From the NCBI RefSeq assembly GCF_000739015.1, contig NZ_JPUG01000078.1, forward strand, positions 1 to 64,000: a stretch of DNA of 64,000 nucleotides, given 5' to 3'. How positions within the stretch are numbered: position 1 is the first letter of the stretch; the number at the start of each line of letters is the position of its first letter. Shown here one piece after another: positions 1 through 7,197 of this stretch. This stretch comes from Microvirga sp. BSC39. GTDB taxonomy: Bacteria; Pseudomonadota; Alphaproteobacteria; Rhizobiales; Beijerinckiaceae. The notes under the pieces were generated by a model. That model saw only the letters and a program-made list of their open reading frames with translations, searched no databases and had not been told where the DNA came from. The translations under genes and the position numbers were made by a program.

Positions 1-27
1 CCACCCCAACCACCGCGCCCGGCATGA
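1..27 (+). CDS. C-terminal tail of an upstream gene (partial)
   Basis: The frame ending in the TGA at 25-27 is open back to base 1 and would encode only PPQPPRPA. This stop overlaps the ATG of the next gene in an ATGA arrangement, the same coupling used further along this operon. In yehZYXW-type osmoprotectant operons the substrate-binding protein gene lies beside the permease gene, so this could be its 3' end. Eight residues cannot confirm that, and the frame may be open by chance. Confidence 0.3.
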   Translation, partial: PPQPPRPA

Positions 28-1199
28 CCACCCTGCGCCCCACCTTGCACCTGGACCGGCTCGGGAGCGTGATCGCGGGGCTCATTGGCGTTGCGCTCTT
101 CGCGAGCCCCTTCGTCACGTACCGGGCCAACCGCATCGTCTCGGGTGAAGGGCGCCTGCTCGTCGATGCCCTGCCGCCCGCAGGCGCTGTCGGCACCATC
201 GCGGTGGTGCTCGGCGTCGCGCTCTGCGCGGTGCTGGCCCGCAAGGCCCTCGTGCGGCTGGCCGCCGCCTCCCTCGGATTGTCCGTGATCTTCCCCGCAG
301 TCGGCTTCTCCGCCGGCTTCGTCACGCCGGCGGGCAACACCTTCGCCCGCGTGTCGCCTGCTCTCGGCTTCTGGCTTCTCGCCCTCGCCTTTGCGCTGTT
401 GGCCGCCGACGCGCTGACGCGCCTGCGCTTCGGGCCTTGGGGCAGGCTTGCGGCTTTGAGCATCGCCGCCGGAGCGCTGGCGCTTCTGCTGCTCTCGGGA
501 GCCTGGAGCGACCTCTCCCTGATGAAGGAATATGCGAACCGGGCGGAGAGCTTCTGGCGCGAGGCGCGCCAGCATCTGTGGCTCGCCTTCGGGTCGATGC
601 TGGCCGCGTGCCTCGTGGGATTGCCGCTGGGCCTCGCAAGCCATCGCTTTCGCGTCTTGCGGGCAGCGATCGTGCAGGGGCTCAGCATCGTGCAGACGGT
701 TCCGAGCATCGCACTGTTCGGCATTCTGATCGCGCCTCTCGGCTATCTTGCGGCGAATGTTCCGCTGGCCGCAGCGCTCGGTATTCGGGGCATCGGCGCG
801 GCGCCCGCCTTCATCGCGCTGTTCCTGTATTCCCTGCTGCCGTTGGTGGCCAACACCATGGCAGGCCTGAGCCAGGTGCCGGCCGATGTGACCGAGGCCG
901 CGCGCGGCATGGGCCTGTCGTGGCGGCAGCGTTTGGTTCAAATCGAACTTCCCCTCGCGCTGCCCCTCATTCTGGCGGGCATCCGCATCGTGCTGGTGCA
1001 GAACTTCGGGCTTGCCACGATCGCCGCGCTGATCGGAGGAGGAGGCTTCGGCACCTTCGTGTTCCAGGGCATCGGCCAGTCGGCCATCGACCTGGTGCTG
1101 CTCGGGGCCCTTCCGACCGTGGCCCTGTCCTTTGCCGCCGCCGTCGTTCTCGACGCGATCATCGACCTGACACGACGGGGCGCGCATGATCGAGATTGA
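24..1199 (+). CDS. Osmoprotectant-type ABC transporter permease (YehY/OpuC-like)
   Basis: Inner-membrane permease, 391 aa, of a binding-protein-dependent importer of the glycine betaine/choline/osmoprotectant class. The first ~165 residues carry several extra hydrophobic helices, as in the long YehY-type permeases. The transport domain follows from about residue 180. The EAA loop that contacts the ATPase is visible as TEAARGMGLSWRQRL, followed by ELPLALPLILAGIR. The ATG overlaps the stop of whatever lies upstream, and the 3' end overlaps the ATPase gene by 14 nt. Together with the next two genes it makes a two-permease, one-ATPase importer. The substrate is inferred from family resemblance only; no binding protein gene is visible in the window. 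Confidence 0.85.
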   Translation: MTTLRPTLHLDRLGSVIAGLIGVALFASPFVTYRANRIVSGEGRLLVDALPPAGAVGTIAVVLGVALCAVLARKALVRLAAASLGLSVIFPAVGFSAGFVTPAGNTFARVSPALGFWLLALAFALLAADALTRLRFGPWGRLAALSIAAGALALLLLSGAWSDLSLMKEYANRAESFWREARQHLWLAFGSMLAACLVGLPLGLASHRFRVLRAAIVQGLSIVQTVPSIALFGILIAPLGYLAANVPLAAALGIRGIGAAPAFIALFLYSLLPLVANTMAGLSQVPADVTEAARGMGLSWRQRLVQIELPLALPLILAGIRIVLVQNFGLATIAALIGGGGFGTFVFQGIGQSAIDLVLLGALPTVALSFAAAVVLDAIIDLTRRGAHDRD

Positions 1200-2127
1200 G
1201 CATCTCAGCAAGCGCTATGGCGACACCATCGTGGTCGATGACGTGTCCTTCACGGTCGGGGAGGGTGAGATTGCGGTCGTCGTCGGCACCTCGGGGGCAG
1301 GCAAGTCGACCCTGCTGCGCATGATCAACCGGCTCGTCGCTCCCGATGCGGGTCGCGTTCTCATCGACGGACAGGACACGACAACCGTCCCGGAGGATGA
1401 GCTCCGTCATCGCATCGGCTACGTCATCCAGGGCTACGGGCTGTTCCCGCACCGCACGGTCGCCGAGAACATCGGTACGGTGCCGCGCCTTCTCGGCTGG
1501 GACAGGCGGCGCATCGCGGCCCGCGTCGAGGAACTGCTCGATCTGTTTCAGCTTGAGCCAAGCGAGTTCGCGCAAAAATTTCCGCATCAATTGTCCGGCG
1601 GCCAGCAGCAGCGCGTCGGCGTTGCTCGCGCGCTTGCAGCAAAGCCCGCGCTTCTCCTGATGGACGAGCCTTTCGGGTCCCTCGATCCTGTCATTCGCGG
1701 CAAGGCGCAGGACGACCTTCTGACGATCCAGCGGCGGCTCGGCACCACCATCGTGCTCGTCACGCATGACATGAACGAAGCCTTCCATCTGGGAGACCGC
1801 ATCGCCGTCATGGATCAGGCGCGCCTCCTGCAATATGCAAAGCCTGCCGATCTGCTGACCCATCCGGCGGAAGCCTTCGTCGAGCAGCTCGTGGGCACGG
1901 CGGAGCGGCCTTTCCGCCTGCTGTCCCTCGTGACGGTGAAGGATGCGATGGAGCCCGGATCCGCAGAGGGAGAACCGATCATCGTCACGGCGACCTTGCG
2001 CGATGCGCTGGCGCGGCTGATCTGGCGCGGCCTCCCCGCTCTTCCCGTGGCCGACGCATCGGGTGCGCCCATAGGGCGCATCAGCGTCGACGGCATCCTC
2101 AAGCACGGGCGGGCGTCCCTGTCATGA
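1186..2127 (+). CDS. Osmoprotectant ABC transporter ATP-binding protein with CBS domain
   Basis: Cytoplasmic ATPase subunit, 313 aa. Residues ~1-235 form the nucleotide-binding domain: Walker A GTSGAGKSTLLRM near residue 35, signature LSGGQQQRVGVARAL, Walker B LLLMDEPFGSLD and the switch histidine in VTHDMNEAF. The C-terminal ~60 residues (VKDAMEPG onward, with LPALPVADASG) look like one CBS repeat, as in OpuCA-type ATPases where CBS modules sense ionic strength. The ATG overlaps the end of the first permease gene. The stop overlaps the second permease start as ATGA, so the three subunits are probably made together. Confidence 0.9.
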   Translation: MIEIEHLSKRYGDTIVVDDVSFTVGEGEIAVVVGTSGAGKSTLLRMINRLVAPDAGRVLIDGQDTTTVPEDELRHRIGYVIQGYGLFPHRTVAENIGTVPRLLGWDRRRIAARVEELLDLFQLEPSEFAQKFPHQLSGGQQQRVGVARALAAKPALLLMDEPFGSLDPVIRGKAQDDLLTIQRRLGTTIVLVTHDMNEAFHLGDRIAVMDQARLLQYAKPADLLTHPAEAFVEQLVGTAERPFRLLSLVTVKDAMEPGSAEGEPIIVTATLRDALARLIWRGLPALPVADASGAPIGRISVDGILKHGRASLS

Positions 2128-2879
2128 GCGCGCGTGCCGTCATCCTGCGCATTGCGGCGCTGCTCCTGCTCGTGGCCTTCGTGACGGCGCCGCAGCTCTT
2201 CGCCTTCGCATTCGCGCCGCTGACCGCCAACAACGCACCGGCCATCTACAATCAGGGCAGCCTGCTCGCTCTCACCCTGTCGCACCTGCGCATCGTGGTC
2301 CTGGCGACGCTCGCCAGCACAATCCTGGCGGTGGCGCTCGGCATCTTCGTGACCCGCCCTGCGGGGCGCGAGTTCCTGCCGCTCTCTCGCAGCCTCGTGA
2401 ATATCGGCCAGACCTTTCCGCCCATCGCGGTGCTGGCGATCGCCGTGCCGCTCGTGGGTTTTGGGGAAAAGCCCACCTTCATCGCGCTGTTTCTCTACGG
2501 CCTCCTGCCGATCTTCGAGAACACGCTGGCCGGCCTGACGGAGGTGTCGCCCCGCACGCTCGATGCCGCCAGGGGCATGGGCATGAACGCGCGCCAGCGC
2601 CTGTGGCAGGTGGAACTGCCGCTCGCCCTGCCGGTGATTCTTGCCGGCATCCGCCTCTCGGTCATCATCAGCTTAGGCACCGCCACCATCGGCTCCACCG
2701 TTGCGGCGAAAGGGCTGGGGGAGGTGATCATCGCCGGGCTTCAATCCAACAATGTCGCGTTCATCCTTCAGGGTGGATTGGTGGTTGCCTTGCTGGCCGT
2801 TTTGATTCACGACGGGTTGGGATTGGCCGAGCGGGCGGCTGCCAGGCGGCTGGGCCGTCCCTTGGACGAGATTGCATGA
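2124..2879 (+). CDS. Osmoprotectant-type ABC transporter permease (YehW/OpuC-like)
   Basis: Second permease of the importer, 251 aa, with an N-terminal signal-anchor-like helix and about six membrane segments. The EAA-type coupling loop reads TLDAARGMGMNARQRLWQ, followed by ELPLALPVILAGIR, closely matching the loop of the first permease, as expected for a heterodimeric pore. The start overlaps the ATPase stop (ATGA at 2124). Its own stop overlaps the heme oxygenase ATG at 2876, so transport and photoreceptor genes share one transcription unit and are probably translationally coupled. Confidence 0.88.
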   Translation: MSARAVILRIAALLLLVAFVTAPQLFAFAFAPLTANNAPAIYNQGSLLALTLSHLRIVVLATLASTILAVALGIFVTRPAGREFLPLSRSLVNIGQTFPPIAVLAIAVPLVGFGEKPTFIALFLYGLLPIFENTLAGLTEVSPRTLDAARGMGMNARQRLWQVELPLALPVILAGIRLSVIISLGTATIGSTVAAKGLGEVIIAGLQSNNVAFILQGGLVVALLAVLIHDGLGLAERAAARRLGRPLDEIA

Positions 2880-3442
2880 CGATTTTGGCGCGACTCAAGC
2901 TGGAGACCCGGGCGGCGCACGACCGGATCGAGGCAGCGATGGACCTCGACCGCCGGATCGCCTCGCGCGATGCTTACCGGGACCTGCTGATCCGGTTCTA
3001 CGGGTTCCACAAGGCCTGGGAGGAGAATGCAGCCGGCAAGGCGCCCGACCGGGGCTTCTTCGAGCGCCGCCGCAAGACGCAGCTCCTGGTCCAGGATCTC
3101 GAGGCCCTAGGACTAAAATCTGAAGACATCATCCGTTTGCCACAATGCCAGCCTCTGATGCCGCTTCCAGCCCCGGAGGCGGTGCTGGGAAGCATGTATG
3201 TAGTCGAGGGTTCCACGCTCGGCGGCGCCATCATCGCGCGTGACGTGGAGCGCCGGCTCGGATTGACCGCGGAGACGGGCTGCGCCTATTTCCGCAGCTA
3301 CGGACGTGATATTGCGGCCATGTGGAAGTCGTTTGGCGAGGTGCTTCTGGAAGCATCGTCGCCGGAAGTCGACGATCTGATCGTCGAGTCCGCACAGAAG
3401 ACCTTCGATGTAATGCATGACTGGCTGTGCGAGACCCTATGA
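2876..3442 (+). CDS. bphO: Biliverdin-producing heme oxygenase
   Basis: Heme oxygenase of about 188 aa that opens heme to biliverdin, the chromophore of bacteriophytochromes. The probable proximal heme ligand is His15 in LETRAAHDRIE. The distal-helix region is seen in LGSMYVVEGSTLGGAIIARDV, with the glycine-rich G-S-x-L-G-G pattern of the HemO/BphO family. The ATG at 2876 forms an ATGA overlap with the permease gene, and the stop overlaps the ATG of bphP at 3439. A longer in-frame start exists upstream but would lie inside the permease gene. Placement directly before a phytochrome gene is the classic bphO-bphP pair. Confidence 0.92.
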   Translation: MTILARLKLETRAAHDRIEAAMDLDRRIASRDAYRDLLIRFYGFHKAWEENAAGKAPDRGFFERRRKTQLLVQDLEALGLKSEDIIRLPQCQPLMPLPAPEAVLGSMYVVEGSTLGGAIIARDVERRLGLTAETGCAYFRSYGRDIAAMWKSFGEVLLEASSPEVDDLIVESAQKTFDVMHDWLCETL

Positions 3443-5685
3443 CCCTGCAGACGCAAGATATCGACCTGACCGCCTGCGAGCGCGAGCCGATCCACATCCC
3501 GGGCAGCATCCAGCCGCACGGGCTCCTTCTGGCGGTTCGGCTCGCTGACCGGACCCTGGCCTATGCCAGCACCAACATCGCGGAGGTCTTCGGGCTCGAC
3601 CCGGCTGGCACCCTGGGCCGGCCCTTCGCCGAGATCCTGCCGGATCTGAGCCGGGAATTCGAGGCACCGCTCGCCGATCCGCCTCCGGCCGGCACCACGC
3701 GCTATCTGCGCACGGTCGAGATTGCGACAGCCCAGGGCCAGCGGACCTACGAGGCCGCGATCTCCCGCTCGGGCGAATGTGCCGTGCTGGAACTTGAGGA
3801 GACGCCCCCGGAGGCCGTCTCGAGCCTCGACTCGCTCTATCCCACCCTGCGCCGCTTCGTGGAACAGCTGCAGGGCGCCTCCAGCATCGATGTCCTGTGC
3901 GGTCTCGCGGCGCAGGACATCCGCCGCATGACGGGGTTCGACCGGGTGCTGATCTACCGCTTCGACGAGCTCTGGAACGGCACCGTCATCGCCGAGGACC
4001 GCAACGAGGTCCTGCCGTCCTATCTCGACCTGCGCTTTCCGGCCTCCGACATTCCGGCCCAGGCGCGGGAGCTTTATCGGCGCAACCGCCTGCGCATCAT
4101 ATCCGATGCCAACTACACGCCTGTCCCGATCCAGTCGCGGAGCCCTGAGCCGCTGGACTTGAGCGACTCGGTGCTGCGCAGCGTTTCGCCTGTGCATCTC
4201 GAATACATGCGCAACATGGGGACGCTCGCCTCCATGTCGATCTCGATCCTGCGCGACGGCCAGCTGTGGGGCCTGATCTCCTGCCACAACAAGGCGCCGA
4301 AGCGGGTCTCGCTGCAGGTGCGCAACGCCTGCGATTTCCTTACCCAGATCTTCTCCCTGCAGCTCGAGGCGCGCGAGAACACGACGCTTGCCGAAGACCG
4401 GGTGCGTCTCGGCGCCGTGCAGACGCGGCTTCTCGCCCATATGGCGGCGGAGGACCATTTCATCGCCGGTCTCGTGAACCATCCGGACGACCTCATGCTC
4501 CTCGCAGGAGCGGAAGGTGCGGCCGTCCTCACGCAGGACCATTGCTGGTGTCTCGGCCAGACTCCCGCCGAGGAGGACGTCAGGACCCTGTTCGCCTGGC
4601 TCTCGCGTCACCACCAGGAGGATGTCTTTGCGACAGACTGCCTGTCTCAGGTCTACCCGGCGGCGAAAGCCTATACGGATCGAGCGAGCGGCCTCCTGTC
4701 GATTTCGATCTCGAAGGCGCATTCGAGCTATGTGCTCTGGTTCCGTCCCGAGGTGGTGCAGACGGTGAAATGGGGCGGCAATCCCCAGAAGCCCGTGCAG
4801 GAAGAAGCCGGCACCTCGCGGCTCCACCCGCGCCGCTCCTTCGAGATCTGGAAGGAGACCGTGCGGGAGCAGTCTCTCGCCTGGGACCGGAGCGAGATCG
4901 AGGCGGTCAGGGAGCTGCGCAACGCCATCGTGGGCATCGTGCTGCGCCGGGCCGAGGAGCTGGCGTCCATCTCCGAGGAGCTGCGCCGCTCCAACAAGGA
5001 GCTGGAGGCCTTCTCCTATTCGGTCTCCCACGACCTGCGCGCGCCGTTCCGGCACATCGTGGGCTATTCCGAACTCCTCAAGAAGCAGGAATGGGCGGAT
5101 CTGTCCGAGAAGGGCAAGCGCTACATCGACACGATCATCGATTCGGCCTACACGGCCGGAACCCTCGTGGACAACCTGCTGCGGTTCTCGCAGATGGGCC
5201 GCACGGCCCTGAAACCCCGTCGGGTGGACATCCATCACCTGATCGACGAAATCCGGCAGCAGCTTACCGTGCATGCGGCCAGTCGCCGGATCGACTGGGT
5301 GATCGGCGACCTGCCCGAGGTGACGGCCGATCCGGTGCTGATCCGGCTGGTGTTTGAAAATCTTCTCGACAACGCGGTAAAATACACCCGCCCCCGGGAG
5401 AAGGCCCGCATCGAGATCGGCTCCACGCGCAACGACGGGGAGACGGTGTTTTTCGTGCGGGACAACGGCGTCGGGTTCGATATGAAGTACATCGACAAGC
5501 TGTTCGGCGTCTTCCAGCGGCTGCACCGGATGGAAGACTTCGAGGGAACCGGCATCGGGCTCGCCAATGTTCGCCGCATCGTCGAACGGCACGGGGGCCG
5601 GGCCTGGGCCGAAGGCGCGCTCGACCGCGGCGCGACCTTCTCCATCGCCCTGCCGGACCATATTATGACTGAAGGAGCGGCGTGA
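3439..5685 (+). CDS. bphP: Bacteriophytochrome sensor histidine kinase
   Basis: Red/far-red photoreceptor kinase, 748 aa. Cys13, in DLTACEREPIHIPGSIQPHG, is the expected biliverdin-attachment cysteine before the PAS domain. A GAF domain follows, with the PASDIP signature near residue 204, then a PHY domain. The kinase core has the phosphoacceptor His531 in FSYSVSHDLRAPF and an ATPase domain with N box (NLLDNAVKYT), G1 (DNGVGFD) and G2 (GTGIGLANV), all intact. I chose the ATG at 3439 because it overlaps the bphO stop; a GTG at 3427 would add four residues. The response regulator follows with no gap, so light-driven autophosphorylation likely passes to it. Confidence 0.95.
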   Translation: MTLQTQDIDLTACEREPIHIPGSIQPHGLLLAVRLADRTLAYASTNIAEVFGLDPAGTLGRPFAEILPDLSREFEAPLADPPPAGTTRYLRTVEIATAQGQRTYEAAISRSGECAVLELEETPPEAVSSLDSLYPTLRRFVEQLQGASSIDVLCGLAAQDIRRMTGFDRVLIYRFDELWNGTVIAEDRNEVLPSYLDLRFPASDIPAQARELYRRNRLRIISDANYTPVPIQSRSPEPLDLSDSVLRSVSPVHLEYMRNMGTLASMSISILRDGQLWGLISCHNKAPKRVSLQVRNACDFLTQIFSLQLEARENTTLAEDRVRLGAVQTRLLAHMAAEDHFIAGLVNHPDDLMLLAGAEGAAVLTQDHCWCLGQTPAEEDVRTLFAWLSRHHQEDVFATDCLSQVYPAAKAYTDRASGLLSISISKAHSSYVLWFRPEVVQTVKWGGNPQKPVQEEAGTSRLHPRRSFEIWKETVREQSLAWDRSEIEAVRELRNAIVGIVLRRAEELASISEELRRSNKELEAFSYSVSHDLRAPFRHIVGYSELLKKQEWADLSEKGKRYIDTIIDSAYTAGTLVDNLLRFSQMGRTALKPRRVDIHHLIDEIRQQLTVHAASRRIDWVIGDLPEVTADPVLIRLVFENLLDNAVKYTRPREKARIEIGSTRNDGETVFFVRDNGVGFDMKYIDKLFGVFQRLHRMEDFEGTGIGLANVRRIVERHGGRAWAEGALDRGATFSIALPDHIMTEGAA

Positions 5686-6135
5686 ATGCCGGATTTGAAA
5701 CCGATCCTGCTGGTTGAGGACAACCCGAAGGATCTCGAACTGACCCTGGCAGCCCTGGAGCAGAGCCAGCTTGCCAACGAGGTCGTCATCGTGCGCGACG
5801 GCGCCGAGGCGCTCGACTTCCTCTACCGCCGCGGCGCCCATGAGAGCCGCAACACCAGCGACCCCGCCGTGGTCCTGCTCGACCTCAAGCTGCCGAAGAT
5901 CGACGGGCTCGAGGTGCTGGAGAAGGTGAAGTCCGACCCGCATCTCAGGCAGACCCCGGTCGTGATGCTCACCTCCTCGCGGGAAGAGAGCGACCTCGTG
6001 CGCAGCTACGAGCTCGGGGTGAATGCCTTCGTGGTGAAGCCGGTGGGCTTCCGCGAGTTCTTCGATGCGATCCAGGATCTCGGCGTGTTCTGGGCTATCC
6101 TCAACGAACCGCCGCCGCGGCGCAACGGAGGGTAG
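5686..6135 (+). CDS. Single-domain response regulator (phytochrome-associated, Rcp1-like)
   Basis: Receiver-only protein of 149 aa. The acidic pair is E11-D12 (LLVEDNPKD), the phosphoacceptor is Asp66 in VLLDLKLPKIDGLEV, the conserved Thr/Ser lies in VMLTSSREESD and the Lys in FVVKPVGF. The NPxDxxL start and 10-residue acidic helix extension match regulators that pair with phytochromes (Rcp1 class). The ATG directly follows the bphP stop (TGA-ATG), so it is almost certainly its partner. It has no DNA-binding or enzymatic output domain and must signal by protein contact or as a phosphorelay step. Confidence 0.92.
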   Translation: MPDLKPILLVEDNPKDLELTLAALEQSQLANEVVIVRDGAEALDFLYRRGAHESRNTSDPAVVLLDLKLPKIDGLEVLEKVKSDPHLRQTPVVMLTSSREESDLVRSYELGVNAFVVKPVGFREFFDAIQDLGVFWAILNEPPPRRNGG

Positions 6136-6143
6136 CGCCACCG

Positions 6144-7193
6144 ATGAGCGTGCAGGCCCATCCCCAGTCCGGCCCGATCCTGCGCATCCTCCTCCTGGAG
6201 GACAGCGCGCTCGATGCTGAGCTGGTGACGGAGGCTCTGGCCTCCGCTGACCTGAATATCGCGGTGGAGCGCGTCGACACGGCTGCGGACTTCACGAGAG
6301 CGGTGCAGGACGGGCGCTGGGACATCATCCTGGCCGATTACAGGCTGCCTGCCTTCGACGGGTTGAGCGCGCTGGAGATCGCGCAGGCGCGGGCTCTCGG
6401 CACGCCTTTCGTTTTCGTGTCCGGAGCGCTCGGCGAGGAGGTGGCGGTCGAGGCGCTCAAGCGCGGCGCCACGGATTACGTGCTCAAGCACAGCCTCGAC
6501 CGGCTCCCGGGCACGGTTCTGCGCGCCCTTGCCGAGGCCCACGAGCGGACGGAGAAGCGGCACGCGCAGGATGCCCTCCAGACGCTTCTCGAGCAGCGGA
6601 CGGCGCTTCTGCACGAACTCGACCACCGGGTGAAGAACAACCTCCAGCTCCTCCTGTCCCTGATCGGGATCGAGATCCGCCAGGCCGACGACGATCATGT
6701 GCGGCAGGTGCTGAGTCGCATGAGGGAGCGTCTGCAGGCGCTGGCTGCGGCGCATCGGGATCTCTATGACGGCAGGGGCGCGGCGCGCTTCGACGCGTCC
6801 AGCTTCGCAAAGGGACTCTGCCAGGAACTCACGTCTGCGCTTCCCGACGTGAGGATCGTACCGGAATTCGAGGTCGAGAACGTGGAGGTCGAGCCCGCCA
6901 AGGCGGCCCCCATCGCGCTCCTGTTCAATGAGATCGTCGTCAATGCCCTCAGCCACGCCTACCAGGAGCGTCACGGCAAGCTGAAGCTGACCTTGCGCAT
7001 CCGGGACGGGGTTCTGCTGTTCCAGCTCTCGGACGATGCCTTCAGCCCGGAGGAGAAGCAGGCGGCGCAGAACAGCGCGTCCGGCACGATCCTGAAAGCC
7101 CTGTCACGCCAGCTCGATGCCCAGGTGGAATGGCCGCTGAGCGAGCCGGCGACTCTCGTGCGCGTCACCATGCCGGCGCAGGACGTGAGCTAG
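6144..7193 (+). CDS. Receiver-HisKA_2 hybrid histidine kinase
   Basis: Soluble protein of 349 aa. Residues ~13-130 form a receiver domain with Asp65 in IILADYRLPAFDG. A HisKA_2-type dimerisation domain follows, with His161 in LLHELDHRVKNNLQLLLSL. The C-terminal region resembles the matching ATPase domain and has an N box (FNEIVVNALSHAY). Where the glycine-rich G1 box should be, the sequence reads LSDDAFSPEE and lacks the glycines, so ATP binding may be weakened or lost. It starts 8 nt after the Rcp1-like regulator gene. Input through the receiver could let it accept phosphate from BphP. Confidence 0.85.
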   Translation: MSVQAHPQSGPILRILLLEDSALDAELVTEALASADLNIAVERVDTAADFTRAVQDGRWDIILADYRLPAFDGLSALEIAQARALGTPFVFVSGALGEEVAVEALKRGATDYVLKHSLDRLPGTVLRALAEAHERTEKRHAQDALQTLLEQRTALLHELDHRVKNNLQLLLSLIGIEIRQADDDHVRQVLSRMRERLQALAAAHRDLYDGRGAARFDASSFAKGLCQELTSALPDVRIVPEFEVENVEVEPAKAAPIALLFNEIVVNALSHAYQERHGKLKLTLRIRDGVLLFQLSDDAFSPEEKQAAQNSASGTILKALSRQLDAQVEWPLSEPATLVRVTMPAQDVS

Positions 7194-7197
7194 CTTC

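Noticed and set aside
3298..6141. A 947-codon open frame antisense to bphP and its regulator
   Set aside because: The plus-strand genes have full catalytic motifs. Long antisense frames are expected in GC-rich DNA with GC-biased third positions, and the translation is Arg/His/Gly/Asp-rich without a family.
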